Assembly: GCF_900142915.1 (NCBI RefSeq)
Contig: NZ_FRCM01000004.1
Location: 422,626-486,625 of the forward strand
DNA: 64,000 nucleotides
Direction of reading: 5' to 3'
Source of the DNA: Mucilaginibacter sp. OK098
GTDB lineage: Bacteria > Bacteroidota > Bacteroidia > Sphingobacteriales > Sphingobacteriaceae
Positions 52,040 to 60,526 of the stretch are shown here, in pieces (position 1 is the stretch's first letter; every line of letters begins with the position of its first letter). The position numbers were made by a program, and so were the translations under genes. Below the pieces are notes generated by a model that worked only from the letters and a program-made list of their open reading frames with translations, did no database searches and was not told the DNA's origin.

Positions 52040-52894
52040 ATGTCATTACTATCCCGGGTCAAAAAGATCGCATTTTTATTATTCAATATCTGTTTGCTAT
52101 TTATGTCCTCAACAAGCGTTAAGGCACAAAACATCAGTCCAAAATTTAAGGTGATTGCTTTTTATACTGCCGAAGAAGATAAGGCACACATCAGCTTTGT
52201 GCATGAGGCAAACGGATGGTTCCCTAAAATGGCGGCAAAATATAATTTCGCTTATGATTCAACCAAAAACTGGAATAACCTTAATCCTGAATTTTTATCG
52301 CATTACCAGGTAGTTATTTTTTTAGACACCCGGCCTGATGTGCCTGCGCAAAGGGAAGCATTTGAAACGTATATGAAAAATGGCGGTGGATGGATGGGTT
52401 TTCACTTCTCTGCCTTTGCGCTTACCCCTTCTAAATATAACCAGGACTGGGATTGGTATCATAAGGAGTTCCTGGGTTCAGGGCAATACGTTAGCAATAT
52501 ATGGAGGCCTTCATCAGCAACTTTAGATGTTGATACAAAATTTCCGGCTACTAAACATTTGCCCAAAATATTTAAAACCTCACCAAACGAATGGTACAGG
52601 TGGGAATTTGACCTGCGTAAAAACCCGGATATAAAAATACTGGCATCAATTGATTCCGCCAGTTTCCCGTTAGGCACCGGGCCAAAGCAAAGCGAGATCT
52701 GGCACAGCGGCTACTACCCCGCCGTATGGACCAACACCAAATACAAAATGGTATACTTTAACATGGGCCATAACGATATGGATTATGAGCACAAGTATGA
52801 TAATACTGATAAAACATTGTCGTACACCTTTAGTAGTCCAATGGAAGCGAAGATGGTGATTGATGCTATTTTATGGTTGGGGATTAGAGATTAG
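52040..52894 (+). CDS. Exported ThuA-like protein
   Basis: A 284-residue protein with a signal peptide (cleavage after VKAQN). It has the ThuA fold, a class I glutamine amidotransferase-like domain: FYTAEEDKAHISFVHEANGWFPKMA, VVIFLDTRPDVPAQREAFETYMKNGGGWMGFHFSAFA, PAVWTNTKYKMVYFNMGHNDMDYEH. ThuA-type proteins act on sugars; E. coli/Rhizobium ThuA converts a 3-keto sugar. Together with the DUF1080 and isomerase genes at 21 kb this hints at keto-sugar metabolism, though it lies 30 kb away. Its stop falls inside the first tandem repeat. Confidence 0.88.
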   Translation: MSLLSRVKKIAFLLFNICLLFMSSTSVKAQNISPKFKVIAFYTAEEDKAHISFVHEANGWFPKMAAKYNFAYDSTKNWNNLNPEFLSHYQVVIFLDTRPDVPAQREAFETYMKNGGGWMGFHFSAFALTPSKYNQDWDWYHKEFLGSGQYVSNIWRPSSATLDVDTKFPATKHLPKIFKTSPNEWYRWEFDLRKNPDIKILASIDSASFPLGTGPKQSEIWHSGYYPAVWTNTKYKMVYFNMGHNDMDYEHKYDNTDKTLSYTFSSPMEAKMVIDAILWLGIRD

Positions 52895-53233
52895 AGACTG
52901 GTGATTAGAGATTAGTTAGCTTCGGGAGTTGGAGCATTAGCAGTAGACATTTATTGGTCGTCTACCTGTCAGCGGCGTGCTGTGGGGACACAGCACGGGG
53001 GAGATTAGAGACTGGTGATCAGAGATTAGTTAGCTTCCGGAGTTGGGTTGTCAATATTAGACATTTATTGGTCGCTTACCTGTCAGCGGCGTGCTGTGGG
53101 GACACAGTCAGGGGGAATGAGATTAGAGACTGGTGATCAGAGATTAGTTAGCTTCGGGAGTTGGAGTGTTAATATTAGACCTTTATTGGTCGTTTACCTG
53201 TCAGCGGCGTGCTGTGAGGACACAGCCCGGGGG
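52887..53233. repeat. Three tandem units of about 114-118 bp
   Basis: Units start with gagattagagactggtgat at 52887, 53001 and 53119. Each contains ttagttagcttcgggagttgg, tattagacatttattggtcg, and cctgtcagcggcgtgctgtg with the hairpin GTGCTGTGgggACACAGCAC (or a variant of it). Units differ at a few positions. The word GATTAGAGA and its complement appear inverted beyond the third unit (53290-53325). Confidence 0.85.
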
Positions 53234-53259
53234 TGGGTTAGTTTTTCTTATCTGCAACA

Positions 53260-53290
53260 GATTTACGAAGTTTTAAAAACTTCGTAAATC
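53260..53290. terminator. Bidirectional terminator
   Basis: GATTTACGAAGTTTT and AAAACTTCGTAAATC pair almost perfectly. It lies between the ThuA-like gene and the convergent DUF5916 gene, after the tandem repeat. Confidence 0.8.
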
Positions 53291-53326
53291 TTCTCCCCTA
53301 ATCTCTAATCAACTAACCTCTAATCA

Positions 53327-55495
53327 CTAATTGTTCAACCAATAGGTAAACTTAAACACAAGCCCCCTGTTTTTAACAAAGAACGGACGGGGCAGGTAGT
53401 TATCGGTATAAACAATAAAGAAATCTGATGCCGGGCGGTAGCGCCATTGAAGGCGGGTATTTATGTTAATGTTTTTGCCTTGCTCGTTATATTGAAAAAA
53501 GCCGGTCAGGAAAAATTTGTTGGTCATGGTAACATCAACACGTGGCCCAACCAGCCAGAATGTTTTTTGTCCCCATGGTTGTGGCAGCTGCAAATTATTA
53601 TAGGTGGTGTTCATCTGGATATTTACAAAGGGCTGAAAACGATAGCCAATATCATTTGCCACACTTATCTTTTTTCCTTTGTCATAATAGCCCCCGTAAT
53701 CCACCGTAAAATCATAGGTAAAGAGACTTTGGGGGATTGAGAAGTACGATAGTTCCGCATTGTGCCAGGTGCTTTGCAATCCTACTGGTAAAAAGCTACC
53801 CGTGTAATTTGTTGGGTCGTAAGGCTGCAGCAGCTTCACGTAATCGCGCTCCACCAGGCCGGTTAAAATGCTTTTGTTCCTGAATGTTATTTGATACGAA
53901 AAGAAAGCCCGGTTATCTGTCGGATTAAATGATCCATCGTAATAGTCGGTAAGATTAAGCTGCGGGCCGTGGCTCAGAATAGCGCCATGCGTAGGAAAAA
54001 AAAGGTACCCGATGTAAGGGTTGAGCTTAATATAGCCTTGCCGCGGCACATAGCCCACACCTGCATTATAGTTTGTGCCAACCACCTCGTACTGGCCGCC
54101 AACGTTCCAATATTTATTAGCAAACTGCAGGTTACCGGCCTGCGTAAAGTCGTGCCCTCTTTTATCGGGACTGAATGATTTTAAAACAAGGGCCTTGCCT
54201 GTAAATAAATTATCAGCAGACGCCAGGTTAAATTCAAGGCCAAAATTGCTGTTGTATTTCGAGTCGGTTGGGGTTGCCGAGGTTGTTGGCGGGTAGTTAA
54301 ATGATTCTTTATTTACAAACAGGAACCCAATATTTGAACGGGCAAATACCTTCCTTTGTAAGGCAATAACTGTAAAATTTTGAGCCGGGACGCCCGTTGC
54401 ATCATTGCTGTTGGTTTGCATATCCATAACCCCGATACGCCAGTTTTGATCAAGCTTGCCGCTTAAACGTGCACCTCCTATTATATTCGATGTTAACCCT
54501 ATCCGCCTTGAAAAAAACGGCCTGATGGATGCGTACCCAAAGTTGTTGAACTGATCGCCATTCTCTAAGAAAAACTGGCGTGTTTCAGGGTAAAAAAGCT
54601 CGTACCTGCTTAAATTGGTTACCTGCTTATCCGCATCAACCTGCGAAAAATCGGGATGCACTGTAAGATCGAGGTTCAGTGCTGATGATATGGCTATTTT
54701 GGCATCCCCCCCTGCTTCAAGGTGTAAAGCGGCATTCTTGTGCCCGGCATAGTCCTTGGTTACCCCAGTTAAAACATATGGGATTATGGAAATATTAGGC
54801 CCCGGATCAGGCGGTGGCACATCCCATACTAATGTACCTGTATAAGCCAGTGATGCCGTAGGGAATTGGCGAGGAACTGGGGTCCAGCTTGATTTTTCGG
54901 TAGTTTTCAAATCATTGCGGCTAAAATTTATACCCCATTCAGAGATTCCTTTTTTGTAACGGATAGATTTAAAAGGGATAGAAGCCTCAAAAACATACCT
55001 GTCGGGATAATCCTTAACTGCCGAAACCCATTTGTTTGTCCAGTTCAAATCAACCTTTCCCCCCTCGTACATAGTACCATCCCACTCAGCGCCTACCGCA
55101 TTTGAACCAAACGAGTAACCATTAGTTTGATCATTATAGGTATCCATAAAGAAAATGAAGTTATCGTTCTTTTGAAAAGCAAAATCGCGCTTTAACGATT
55201 CAACCATACTGGGGCCGGCTAATACTTTATAGCATACAGCCAAAATATAGATGTTTTTATCGTCATAAGCCATCCTTACCTCGGTCTTCACTTTTGCAAA
55301 GCTGGTATCCATAGGTAAAACCATATAAAAGTTTTTGGCAACCTCGGCATCCTGCCATGCTGGGTCGTCCATATCGCCGTCAATTTTAACAGAGGAGGTT
55401 AACCGGTGGATATGATACCGGAATTTATTATTCCTTTTTTGAGCAAAAATATGCAAGCTAAATAAGCAGCAGATGAGTAAAAATCTTAACTTCAA
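53327..55495 (-). CDS. DUF5916 protein with CBM9-like N-terminal domain
   Basis: A 722-residue protein. The first codon is TTG: it opens directly into a good signal peptide (MKLRFLLICCLFSLHIFAQ), and no ATG occurs early enough. Residues ~35-215 are a CBM9-like beta-sandwich (VKIDGDMDDPAWQDAEVAKNFYMVLPMDTSFAKVKTEVRMAYDDKNIYILAVCY). The rest is an outer-membrane barrel-like region of DUF5916 (LTVHPDFSQVDADKQVTNLSRYELFYPETRQFFLENGDQF is its hallmark; the strands end in FKFTYWLNN). Members have been linked to outer-membrane beta-barrels of Bacteroidota; cargo unknown. Confidence 0.88.
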   Translation of the reverse strand: MKLRFLLICCLFSLHIFAQKRNNKFRYHIHRLTSSVKIDGDMDDPAWQDAEVAKNFYMVLPMDTSFAKVKTEVRMAYDDKNIYILAVCYKVLAGPSMVESLKRDFAFQKNDNFIFFMDTYNDQTNGYSFGSNAVGAEWDGTMYEGGKVDLNWTNKWVSAVKDYPDRYVFEASIPFKSIRYKKGISEWGINFSRNDLKTTEKSSWTPVPRQFPTASLAYTGTLVWDVPPPDPGPNISIIPYVLTGVTKDYAGHKNAALHLEAGGDAKIAISSALNLDLTVHPDFSQVDADKQVTNLSRYELFYPETRQFFLENGDQFNNFGYASIRPFFSRRIGLTSNIIGGARLSGKLDQNWRIGVMDMQTNSNDATGVPAQNFTVIALQRKVFARSNIGFLFVNKESFNYPPTTSATPTDSKYNSNFGLEFNLASADNLFTGKALVLKSFSPDKRGHDFTQAGNLQFANKYWNVGGQYEVVGTNYNAGVGYVPRQGYIKLNPYIGYLFFPTHGAILSHGPQLNLTDYYDGSFNPTDNRAFFSYQITFRNKSILTGLVERDYVKLLQPYDPTNYTGSFLPVGLQSTWHNAELSYFSIPQSLFTYDFTVDYGGYYDKGKKISVANDIGYRFQPFVNIQMNTTYNNLQLPQPWGQKTFWLVGPRVDVTMTNKFFLTGFFQYNEQGKNININTRLQWRYRPASDFFIVYTDNYLPRPFFVKNRGLVFKFTYWLNN

Positions 55496-55725
55496 ATCCG
55501 GGTATTTTTAATGATTAAATTATAAAAAATAAAGGGTTTTCATCGATATAAACCCGGTTTACCTCATTTTTGGGCATTATTGATTATTTCTGCATAAATA
55601 TCATAATTTGACGAGCCAAAAACATCAATTAAGGCGTAACAATACTGATATTGTTAGTAAACCACCCCTTGTTAGTATTTTTTTGCCCTATAAATGCATT
55701 TTTTTTGAAAATAAATGCAAAAAAA

Positions 55726-55757
55726 TTAGTCTGCTAATTCCATAGAATATATATTTG
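55726..55757 (+). promoter_or_regulatory. Candidate Bacteroidota promoter for a short transcript
   Basis: TATATTTG at 55750-55757 is a perfect TAnnTTTG, preceded 20 bases earlier by TTAG (one base off TTTG). No gene starts within the next 230 bases on this strand, but a terminator lies 65 bases on. Confidence 0.5.
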
Positions 55758-55763
55758 CGTAAT

Positions 55764-55852
55764 TATTATTTTCGGTCTAACCAACTAGTTCTTTATGATG
55801 AATAATGAGGTCAGTTACTACAAAAAGAGAAAGCGCTTGCTTCCTCTTTTTT
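55764..55852 (+). ncRNA. Candidate short transcript of unknown nature
   Basis: From the promoter at 55750-55757 a transcript of about 90 nt would end at the hairpin AAAAAGAG-AAGC/GCTT-CTCTTTTT (55822-55852) with T-run. It covers no good gene; a small frame (MMNNEVSYYKKRKRLL...) would have to read through the terminator. It could be a small RNA, a leader peptide, or a fortuitous pair. No gene follows on the strand up to 56 kb. Confidence 0.35.
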
Positions 55853-55992
55853 GTTTTAAGGCTATTTTGTACCCCGCCTTATCTCATCCGGCAAATATCC
55901 TTTAAGATCTGAATTATACACCCAAAGCATTACCCCGCCTATTCATCATCATAAGTTATCCCCTGGTTTCGGTATTGTATACAGTAAGCGAT

Positions 55993-57183
55993 TTATATTT
56001 TAAGCCTGATCCTTCGTTTTTCAAGTACGCCAGTTATAAGGATAACGATAAATGATATGGCAAATGAGCGGATGATACCGCCAGTACCTTCATCTAAAAA
56101 TTCCGGATACCTGAAATGCACCAGCGACATTAAAGCGACTAATAAATATGGTATCAGATAACAGGTTAACGTGCTTGTGCCTGCCGGTTTAATAATTTTA
56201 AACCAGTTTGCTTTGCCTTTAACATCAACCAGGAATATAATAAGCTCAAACATTATTATGCCAATGCCAGTGCATAAAAAGATCCACGCAGGTGTTGAGT
56301 GGATTTTTGAGATCCCCTGAGTATATGGCCTTACAAAAAAGCCCAGTCCTATTAATGCGGCGCCTAAAACTGTAAATGCCGGCCATAACCACTTGTAACT
56401 TCCTTTCGCAATTATTTTTGAATACAATAACGATACTACCACACCAAACATCATCAAAGCTGCACAGGAGCCATCTTTAATTACCCAGATCTTAAGGCGA
56501 AGCATTTCGCCATTAATAACTGGCCTGCCATGAACAATAAGATTTACAGCAACCAGTAATAAAAGAGCAATAATCAATCCTGTAAAGTTGCCTTTTATCA
56601 GCAGGTATATGCCTGAACAAACCAGGTACGCCCAGCCTATAAGGCCAAGAATGCCCCACCATGACGGTTCAAGCCAGCGGGTGCCTCCATCTTCGGCAAC
56701 ACCTTTGTATAAAAATGCCAGGACAGCAATAATTACGATACCGGTACCTATTAAGGCATATCGTTTTGTTTTAGCAAGCGTTTCGGGATAATCCATCCAG
56801 ATTAAAAAGAAACTTATGGTTAGCAGCAATTCCCAAACAGGTAAAGGTAAAAAAGCTTGCTTGCTGTATTCTTCCATATTAACATGAAAAAAGCCCATTA
56901 CTATTAGCGCAAATGACCGTAACAGGATATAACCGGCTATTGAGACGAAGGAATTACCCTTTTCAATTCGCCTGCCTATGGCTAAAGGAATGGATAAGCC
57001 GGCTATAAACAGGAATAAAGGAAAAATTGTATCGGCAAAGTGCATCCCGTCTTCAGATCCTTTAACATGATCAATCCATTTGGGTACATGGCTCACACCA
57101 CTCAGATCATTAACAAATATCATGAAAAACATATTGATGGCGCGGAGCACATCAATAGACAGGAGGCGTTTCGGCTGAAGCAT
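55993..57183 (-). CDS. DUF5009 membrane acyltransferase-like protein
   Basis: A 396-residue protein with about ten membrane helices. The opening RLLSIDVLRAINMFFMIFVNDLSG and the HFADTIFPLFLFIAGLSIPLAIGRR segment match the DUF5009/HGSNAT-like group related to heparan-alpha-glucosaminide N-acetyltransferase. These move acetyl groups across membranes onto sugars. The His in MHFAD is the candidate acceptor. The gene is monocistronic. The upstream DNA (57184-57662) shows no further gene. Confidence 0.85.
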   Translation of the reverse strand: MLQPKRLLSIDVLRAINMFFMIFVNDLSGVSHVPKWIDHVKGSEDGMHFADTIFPLFLFIAGLSIPLAIGRRIEKGNSFVSIAGYILLRSFALIVMGFFHVNMEEYSKQAFLPLPVWELLLTISFFLIWMDYPETLAKTKRYALIGTGIVIIAVLAFLYKGVAEDGGTRWLEPSWWGILGLIGWAYLVCSGIYLLIKGNFTGLIIALLLLVAVNLIVHGRPVINGEMLRLKIWVIKDGSCAALMMFGVVVSLLYSKIIAKGSYKWLWPAFTVLGAALIGLGFFVRPYTQGISKIHSTPAWIFLCTGIGIIMFELIIFLVDVKGKANWFKIIKPAGTSTLTCYLIPYLLVALMSLVHFRYPEFLDEGTGGIIRSFAISFIVILITGVLEKRRIRLKI

Positions 57184-57662
57184 TGTAAAGGGTTTAATCA
57201 GGTTAATAGAAATACTGATTTAAATATAGGAGGTATAGTTCAGATTTTCATGTATCGTTTTTGTTATATTTATAAAAGCGGGGGCATCTTTTTAAAATAC
57301 ACAAGCAAAGTGCAGGAAAGATGAAATTTCAGTAGTGTTTTTGTAGTATGGATATAATTTCATCCATCGGGCATTTCCGCATGTAAACCAAGGCTGGTTG
57401 AGCATTATTGCAATGACGCCTTTTTTAGCCAATCAGCAGAAAAGACAAAACAATAGAAGAACTATCTACATTATTACACGGCAAAAGCCTGCGATAATGC
57501 GATATAGTAAAGGCAAAGGGAATGCTTTCCGGTAATCAGGAATGATTATCAGCGGGAATTATTCTCCAAAAAAAAGTAAACTAAGACCAAAGGCAAGCCG
57601 GGAAAGGTCTTTCAGACCAATAGCACTGCAAATAAGAATTGTTTACACAGGTAGTGATAGAG

Positions 57663-57700
57663 AGTAAAGGACCTCACCAAGTAGCTAAGGTCCTTTACTT
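57663..57700. terminator. Terminator of the RRM protein gene
   Basis: AGTAAAGGACCT and AGGTCCTTTACT pair perfectly around a 14-base loop, 11 bases beyond the RRM gene stop. Confidence 0.85.
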
Positions 57701-57710
57701 ATATTTTATA

Positions 57711-58112
57711 TTACCAACGGCTACCACCGCCGCCACCGCCACGGTTGTTATCCCTTGAGTAACCGCCGCCACCGCCGCTTCCGCCACGGTTACCGCCGCC
57801 GCCATAGCCGCCACCGCCACCGCGATTGCCACCATAACCACCGCCGCCACCGCTTCTGCGATCGTTCGGTTTCTTTTCTTCTGCCTGGCTTACCGCAATT
57901 GATCTGCCTTTAACATCAGCGCCGTTTAATCCGGTGATCGCTTTTTGAGCGGCCTCATCGTCTGACATTTCTACAAAGCCGAAACCTTTGCTTCTGCCGG
58001 TTTCTCTATCACTAATTAATTTTACGGTGCTTACTTCACCATAGGCTTCGAAAAGCTCTCTTAAATCGGCTTCCTCTAATGAGAATGGAAGACTTCCTAC
58101 GAATATGTTCAT
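57711..58112 (-). CDS. RRM-domain RNA-binding protein with Gly-rich tail
   Basis: A 133-residue protein from the ATG at 58112 (the frame adds one TTG codon). Residues 2-77 are an RNA recognition motif with IFVGSL (RNP2) and KGFGFVEM (RNP1). After a short basic linker comes a Gly-rich tail of repeated RGGGGGYGG-like blocks ending GGSRW. The RGG tail resembles those of eukaryotic hnRNPs and cyanobacterial Rbp proteins and promotes RNA binding and condensation. It is probably a cold-shock or RNA-stability factor. Confidence 0.93.
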   Translation of the reverse strand: MNIFVGSLPFSLEEADLRELFEAYGEVSTVKLISDRETGRSKGFGFVEMSDDEAAQKAITGLNGADVKGRSIAVSQAEEKKPNDRRSGGGGGYGGNRGGGGGYGGGGNRGGSGGGGGYSRDNNRGGGGGGSRW

Positions 58113-58240
58113 CAAAATTTAATTTATTACGGGCAAGTCTACTTTGCTTACCATCTTTTTATTAACATCAAATATAGTAATAGATATTTTATACTTACTG
58201 CAACTATTTACAAATACACGTAAGTTATTTTAAAAATTTA

Positions 58241-58693
58241 TTAAATAACCTGTTTTATGTGATATATTTTGTCGTTCAACTTAAACTCAACCCCCTTTTT
58301 TTGCCCCAAAAGCTTTAAACCAATTGGCGAAGCCGGTGAAATGGCAAAAAACTGTTCATTATTAACAGTTAACACTCCGGCACTTACGGCAATATAAAAA
58401 TTACCGCTGCCGGTTAAAACTACGCTCCCAGTCTCGGCTTTATCAGTAACCGCATCCGGGCTTATCTTATTCAAGGCTACCTTTAATTTATTGGCTTCGT
58501 TTAGCTGCATCATATTCCGGTCGGTTTCCTGCTGCGCCATTTCACGCCCGGTTTCGTATTTATCACCCGCACTGCTCTTCGTATCATCTGTAGATGCTTT
58601 CTGGGCATCATTAATAGCCTGCTGGGCGGCATCCATACGCATTTGCACATAGCTAAGACATTGGTTGTATAATTCCTTTTTAAGATCGCTCAT
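58241..58693 (-). CDS. GreA/GreB-like transcript-cleavage factor relative
   Basis: A 150-residue protein with an N-terminal helical hairpin (QMRMDAAQQAINDAQKASTDDTKSSAGDKYETGREMAQQETDRNMMQL). A C-terminal FKBP-like domain follows that ends in the Gre signature (FFAISPASPIGLKLLGQKKGVEFKLNDKIYHIKQ). It is often misannotated as a 3-oxoacyl-ACP synthase in databases; I call it Gre-like from the C-terminal signature. True GreA is about 160 residues. It probably binds RNA polymerase. Single gene. Confidence 0.75.
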   Translation of the reverse strand: MSDLKKELYNQCLSYVQMRMDAAQQAINDAQKASTDDTKSSAGDKYETGREMAQQETDRNMMQLNEANKLKVALNKISPDAVTDKAETGSVVLTGSGNFYIAVSAGVLTVNNEQFFAISPASPIGLKLLGQKKGVEFKLNDKIYHIKQVI

Positions 58694-58699
58694 GTTTTT

Positions 58700-58897
58700 T
58701 GTAGTCCGAAAGTCGGAAAAGTCCGAAAGTCCGAAAGATAGTTTTTTTAGTCGGAAAGTCTGGAAAGCCAGTAAAGACTGAGAGAAAAAGGTTTGATGAT
58801 TTTATAAAAGCCCGAAAAATTTACAGGATAGCATCTTCCGGACTTTCGGACTTCCTCCAAATACGAAAACCCCCTTGCACTCGCTGCTTGGGGGCTT
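58700..58897. repeat. Short GTCCGAAAGT repeats and hairpin
   Basis: Variants of gtccgaaagt occur several times at 58702-58740, and the inverse form gactttcggac near 58838. A GC-rich hairpin CCCCC...GGGGG (58870-58895) follows. They are intergenic and structure-prone. Confidence 0.6.
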
Positions 58898-59205
58898 TCA
58901 ACCTAAACCTTATCACAATTATAAATGCGAGAATGCATTTATATTACACTACTAACGCAATAAGTAAGGTGATGTTTTATTGAATTAAAAAAACTTACCA
59001 TTTTATGATAATTTATTTTTTCCTCGCTTTGTAATTGTAGCTTAATAGTTTCCCCGATAAAAAACAGCCAGACACCTCCCCAGTTAAAAAACATACACTA
59101 TTAAGCAAAAAAATCACAATCTGGTCAAACAATGCATTTAATATTTTGTTGTAACAAGGCAATAATATATTACGCCACTTTTAAGTGTGCAAAAAATTAA
59201 AGGCC

Positions 59206-59310
59206 ATGAATAAAACCTACAAAAAAACCAAATTAAAGGATTATAAAACCACCTTATTGCTCCTTTCACTTTTATTGATAGTTATGAGTATTTTTATAAT
59301 ATTCCACTAA
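59206..59310 (+). CDS. Possible 34-residue single-helix membrane peptide
   Basis: ATG after AAAGG, then a basic start (MNKTYKKTKLKDYKTT) and one hydrophobic helix (LLLLSLLLIVMSIFIIF) before the stop. The charge pattern (positive inside) fits a small inner-membrane peptide. Too short for confident calling, but the frame and helix are clean. The rest of 58898-59205 is AT-rich and holds nothing else evident. Confidence 0.4.
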   Translation: MNKTYKKTKLKDYKTTLLLLSLLLIVMSIFIIFH

Positions 59311-59343
59311 AAACCACCTAAAAGAAGATAATTAATTAGCGGA

Positions 59344-60183
59344 TTACAGGTAAGAGGCAAAAAACTTTAGCGACTGGGTAATATGCCTGGCCCAGTATGT
59401 CCATTCGTGGCCGCCGGGGTGTTCTTCATACAAATGCAACATGCCTTCTTTGTCCATTTTTTTATGAAGGCTCCGGTTATAATTTATTAGCAGGTCGCTG
59501 GTGCCACAATCAAAACGTACCGGTGGTAATTGTTTACGGTAGTGTAAAAAGGTTTCAAACACGTCCTCGTCTTTTATATTGTCCTGCGCATATCGTTTTA
59601 GCGATTCCGCGGCAAAGAATTTTATTTGTGGTAAGCTGGTGATTGATGAGTGTCCTGAGATGGCTCTGAATTTATTGCCATATTTAGCCCCGATCCGCAA
59701 TGCGCCAAAGCCCCCCATTGACATACCCGAAATAAACAACGGCGAATGCTTGTTAACGCCTTTTATGCATTCGGCCAAAGCATCAGGCACATCCTCGGCT
59801 ATCCACTTTTCAAAATTATACCCATCAATTGGCAGGAAAGCCGAACCATCGCCCCACATCCCGTCTGAGGGCATTGCGATTATCATTGGGGGCAGCTCTC
59901 CACTTTCAATAAGTTCCTGGGTTTTTAAATGTACGCCGGAACTATAGGGCCAGCTCCATGCACTGCCATAAACGCCATGTAAAAGTATTACTACAGGTAA
60001 AGTATCAGTACTTACAGTACCGGGCGGAACATAAACACAAATATCGCCCCTGCCTTTAAGGTTCGGAGTTTTTACGGTTATAAAACGGAGATTATTGCTT
60101 TCAAACGAAGGATTTGATATTTCTAAAGTCTTAAATCTGGGCATGGGTAAAACAAGTTCCGGTCTGATCCTGAATGTGATCAT
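59344..60183 (-). CDS. Esterase of the alpha/beta hydrolase fold
   Basis: A 279-residue protein without a signal peptide. Oxyanion segment ILLHGVYGSAWSW, nucleophile GMSMGGFGA, acid FDCGTSDLL and catalytic His in HPGGHEW form a complete triad as in the esterase D/S-formylglutathione hydrolase type. The N-terminus carries an additional beta-strand region (RGDICVYVPPG). Reaction: ester hydrolysis; substrate unknown. Monocistronic, divergent from the amylase gene. Confidence 0.88.
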   Translation of the reverse strand: MITFRIRPELVLPMPRFKTLEISNPSFESNNLRFITVKTPNLKGRGDICVYVPPGTVSTDTLPVVILLHGVYGSAWSWPYSSGVHLKTQELIESGELPPMIIAMPSDGMWGDGSAFLPIDGYNFEKWIAEDVPDALAECIKGVNKHSPLFISGMSMGGFGALRIGAKYGNKFRAISGHSSITSLPQIKFFAAESLKRYAQDNIKDEDVFETFLHYRKQLPPVRFDCGTSDLLINYNRSLHKKMDKEGMLHLYEEHPGGHEWTYWARHITQSLKFFASYL

Positions 60184-60526
60184 TAAATGTAATTGAAAGT
60201 GTTATTTTTAGTGTGTGGTAATTGTATTTTAAAATGGTAACGTATTGTTTTAACAAATCGCTACACTTGTTAAGAAATCATTGCGGCAGCTTTTTCATAT
60301 AAATTTCAGCATAGAAAGGATAGCACAAAATAACCATTATTAATCGGTTAAAAGATGTGCAAATTGTTTATTTACTGGCGAATCTTATTCATTATTGCCA
60401 TACTTCAATAAATTGCAGGCTATAGCTGCAATATTTTAATGATAAAATTTGCCATTATTATACTAAATTCCGCATTGTTTTTTCTTTAAAGGATGTATAC
60501 TTTCAGCCTGCCAATTAAACACCCGG
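60184..60526. other. Intergenic region of the esterase and amylase genes
   Basis: AT-rich DNA of about 340 bases between divergent genes. It must hold both promoters; I see no clear element or gene. Confidence 0.5.

Noticed and set aside
52887..53233. CRISPR array
   Set aside because: The unit is about 115 bp without a short repeat/spacer alternation, and no cas gene is in the window.
52954..53287. Overlapping plus-strand frames across the tandem repeat
   Set aside because: They are repeats of the same non-coding unit in shifted frames.
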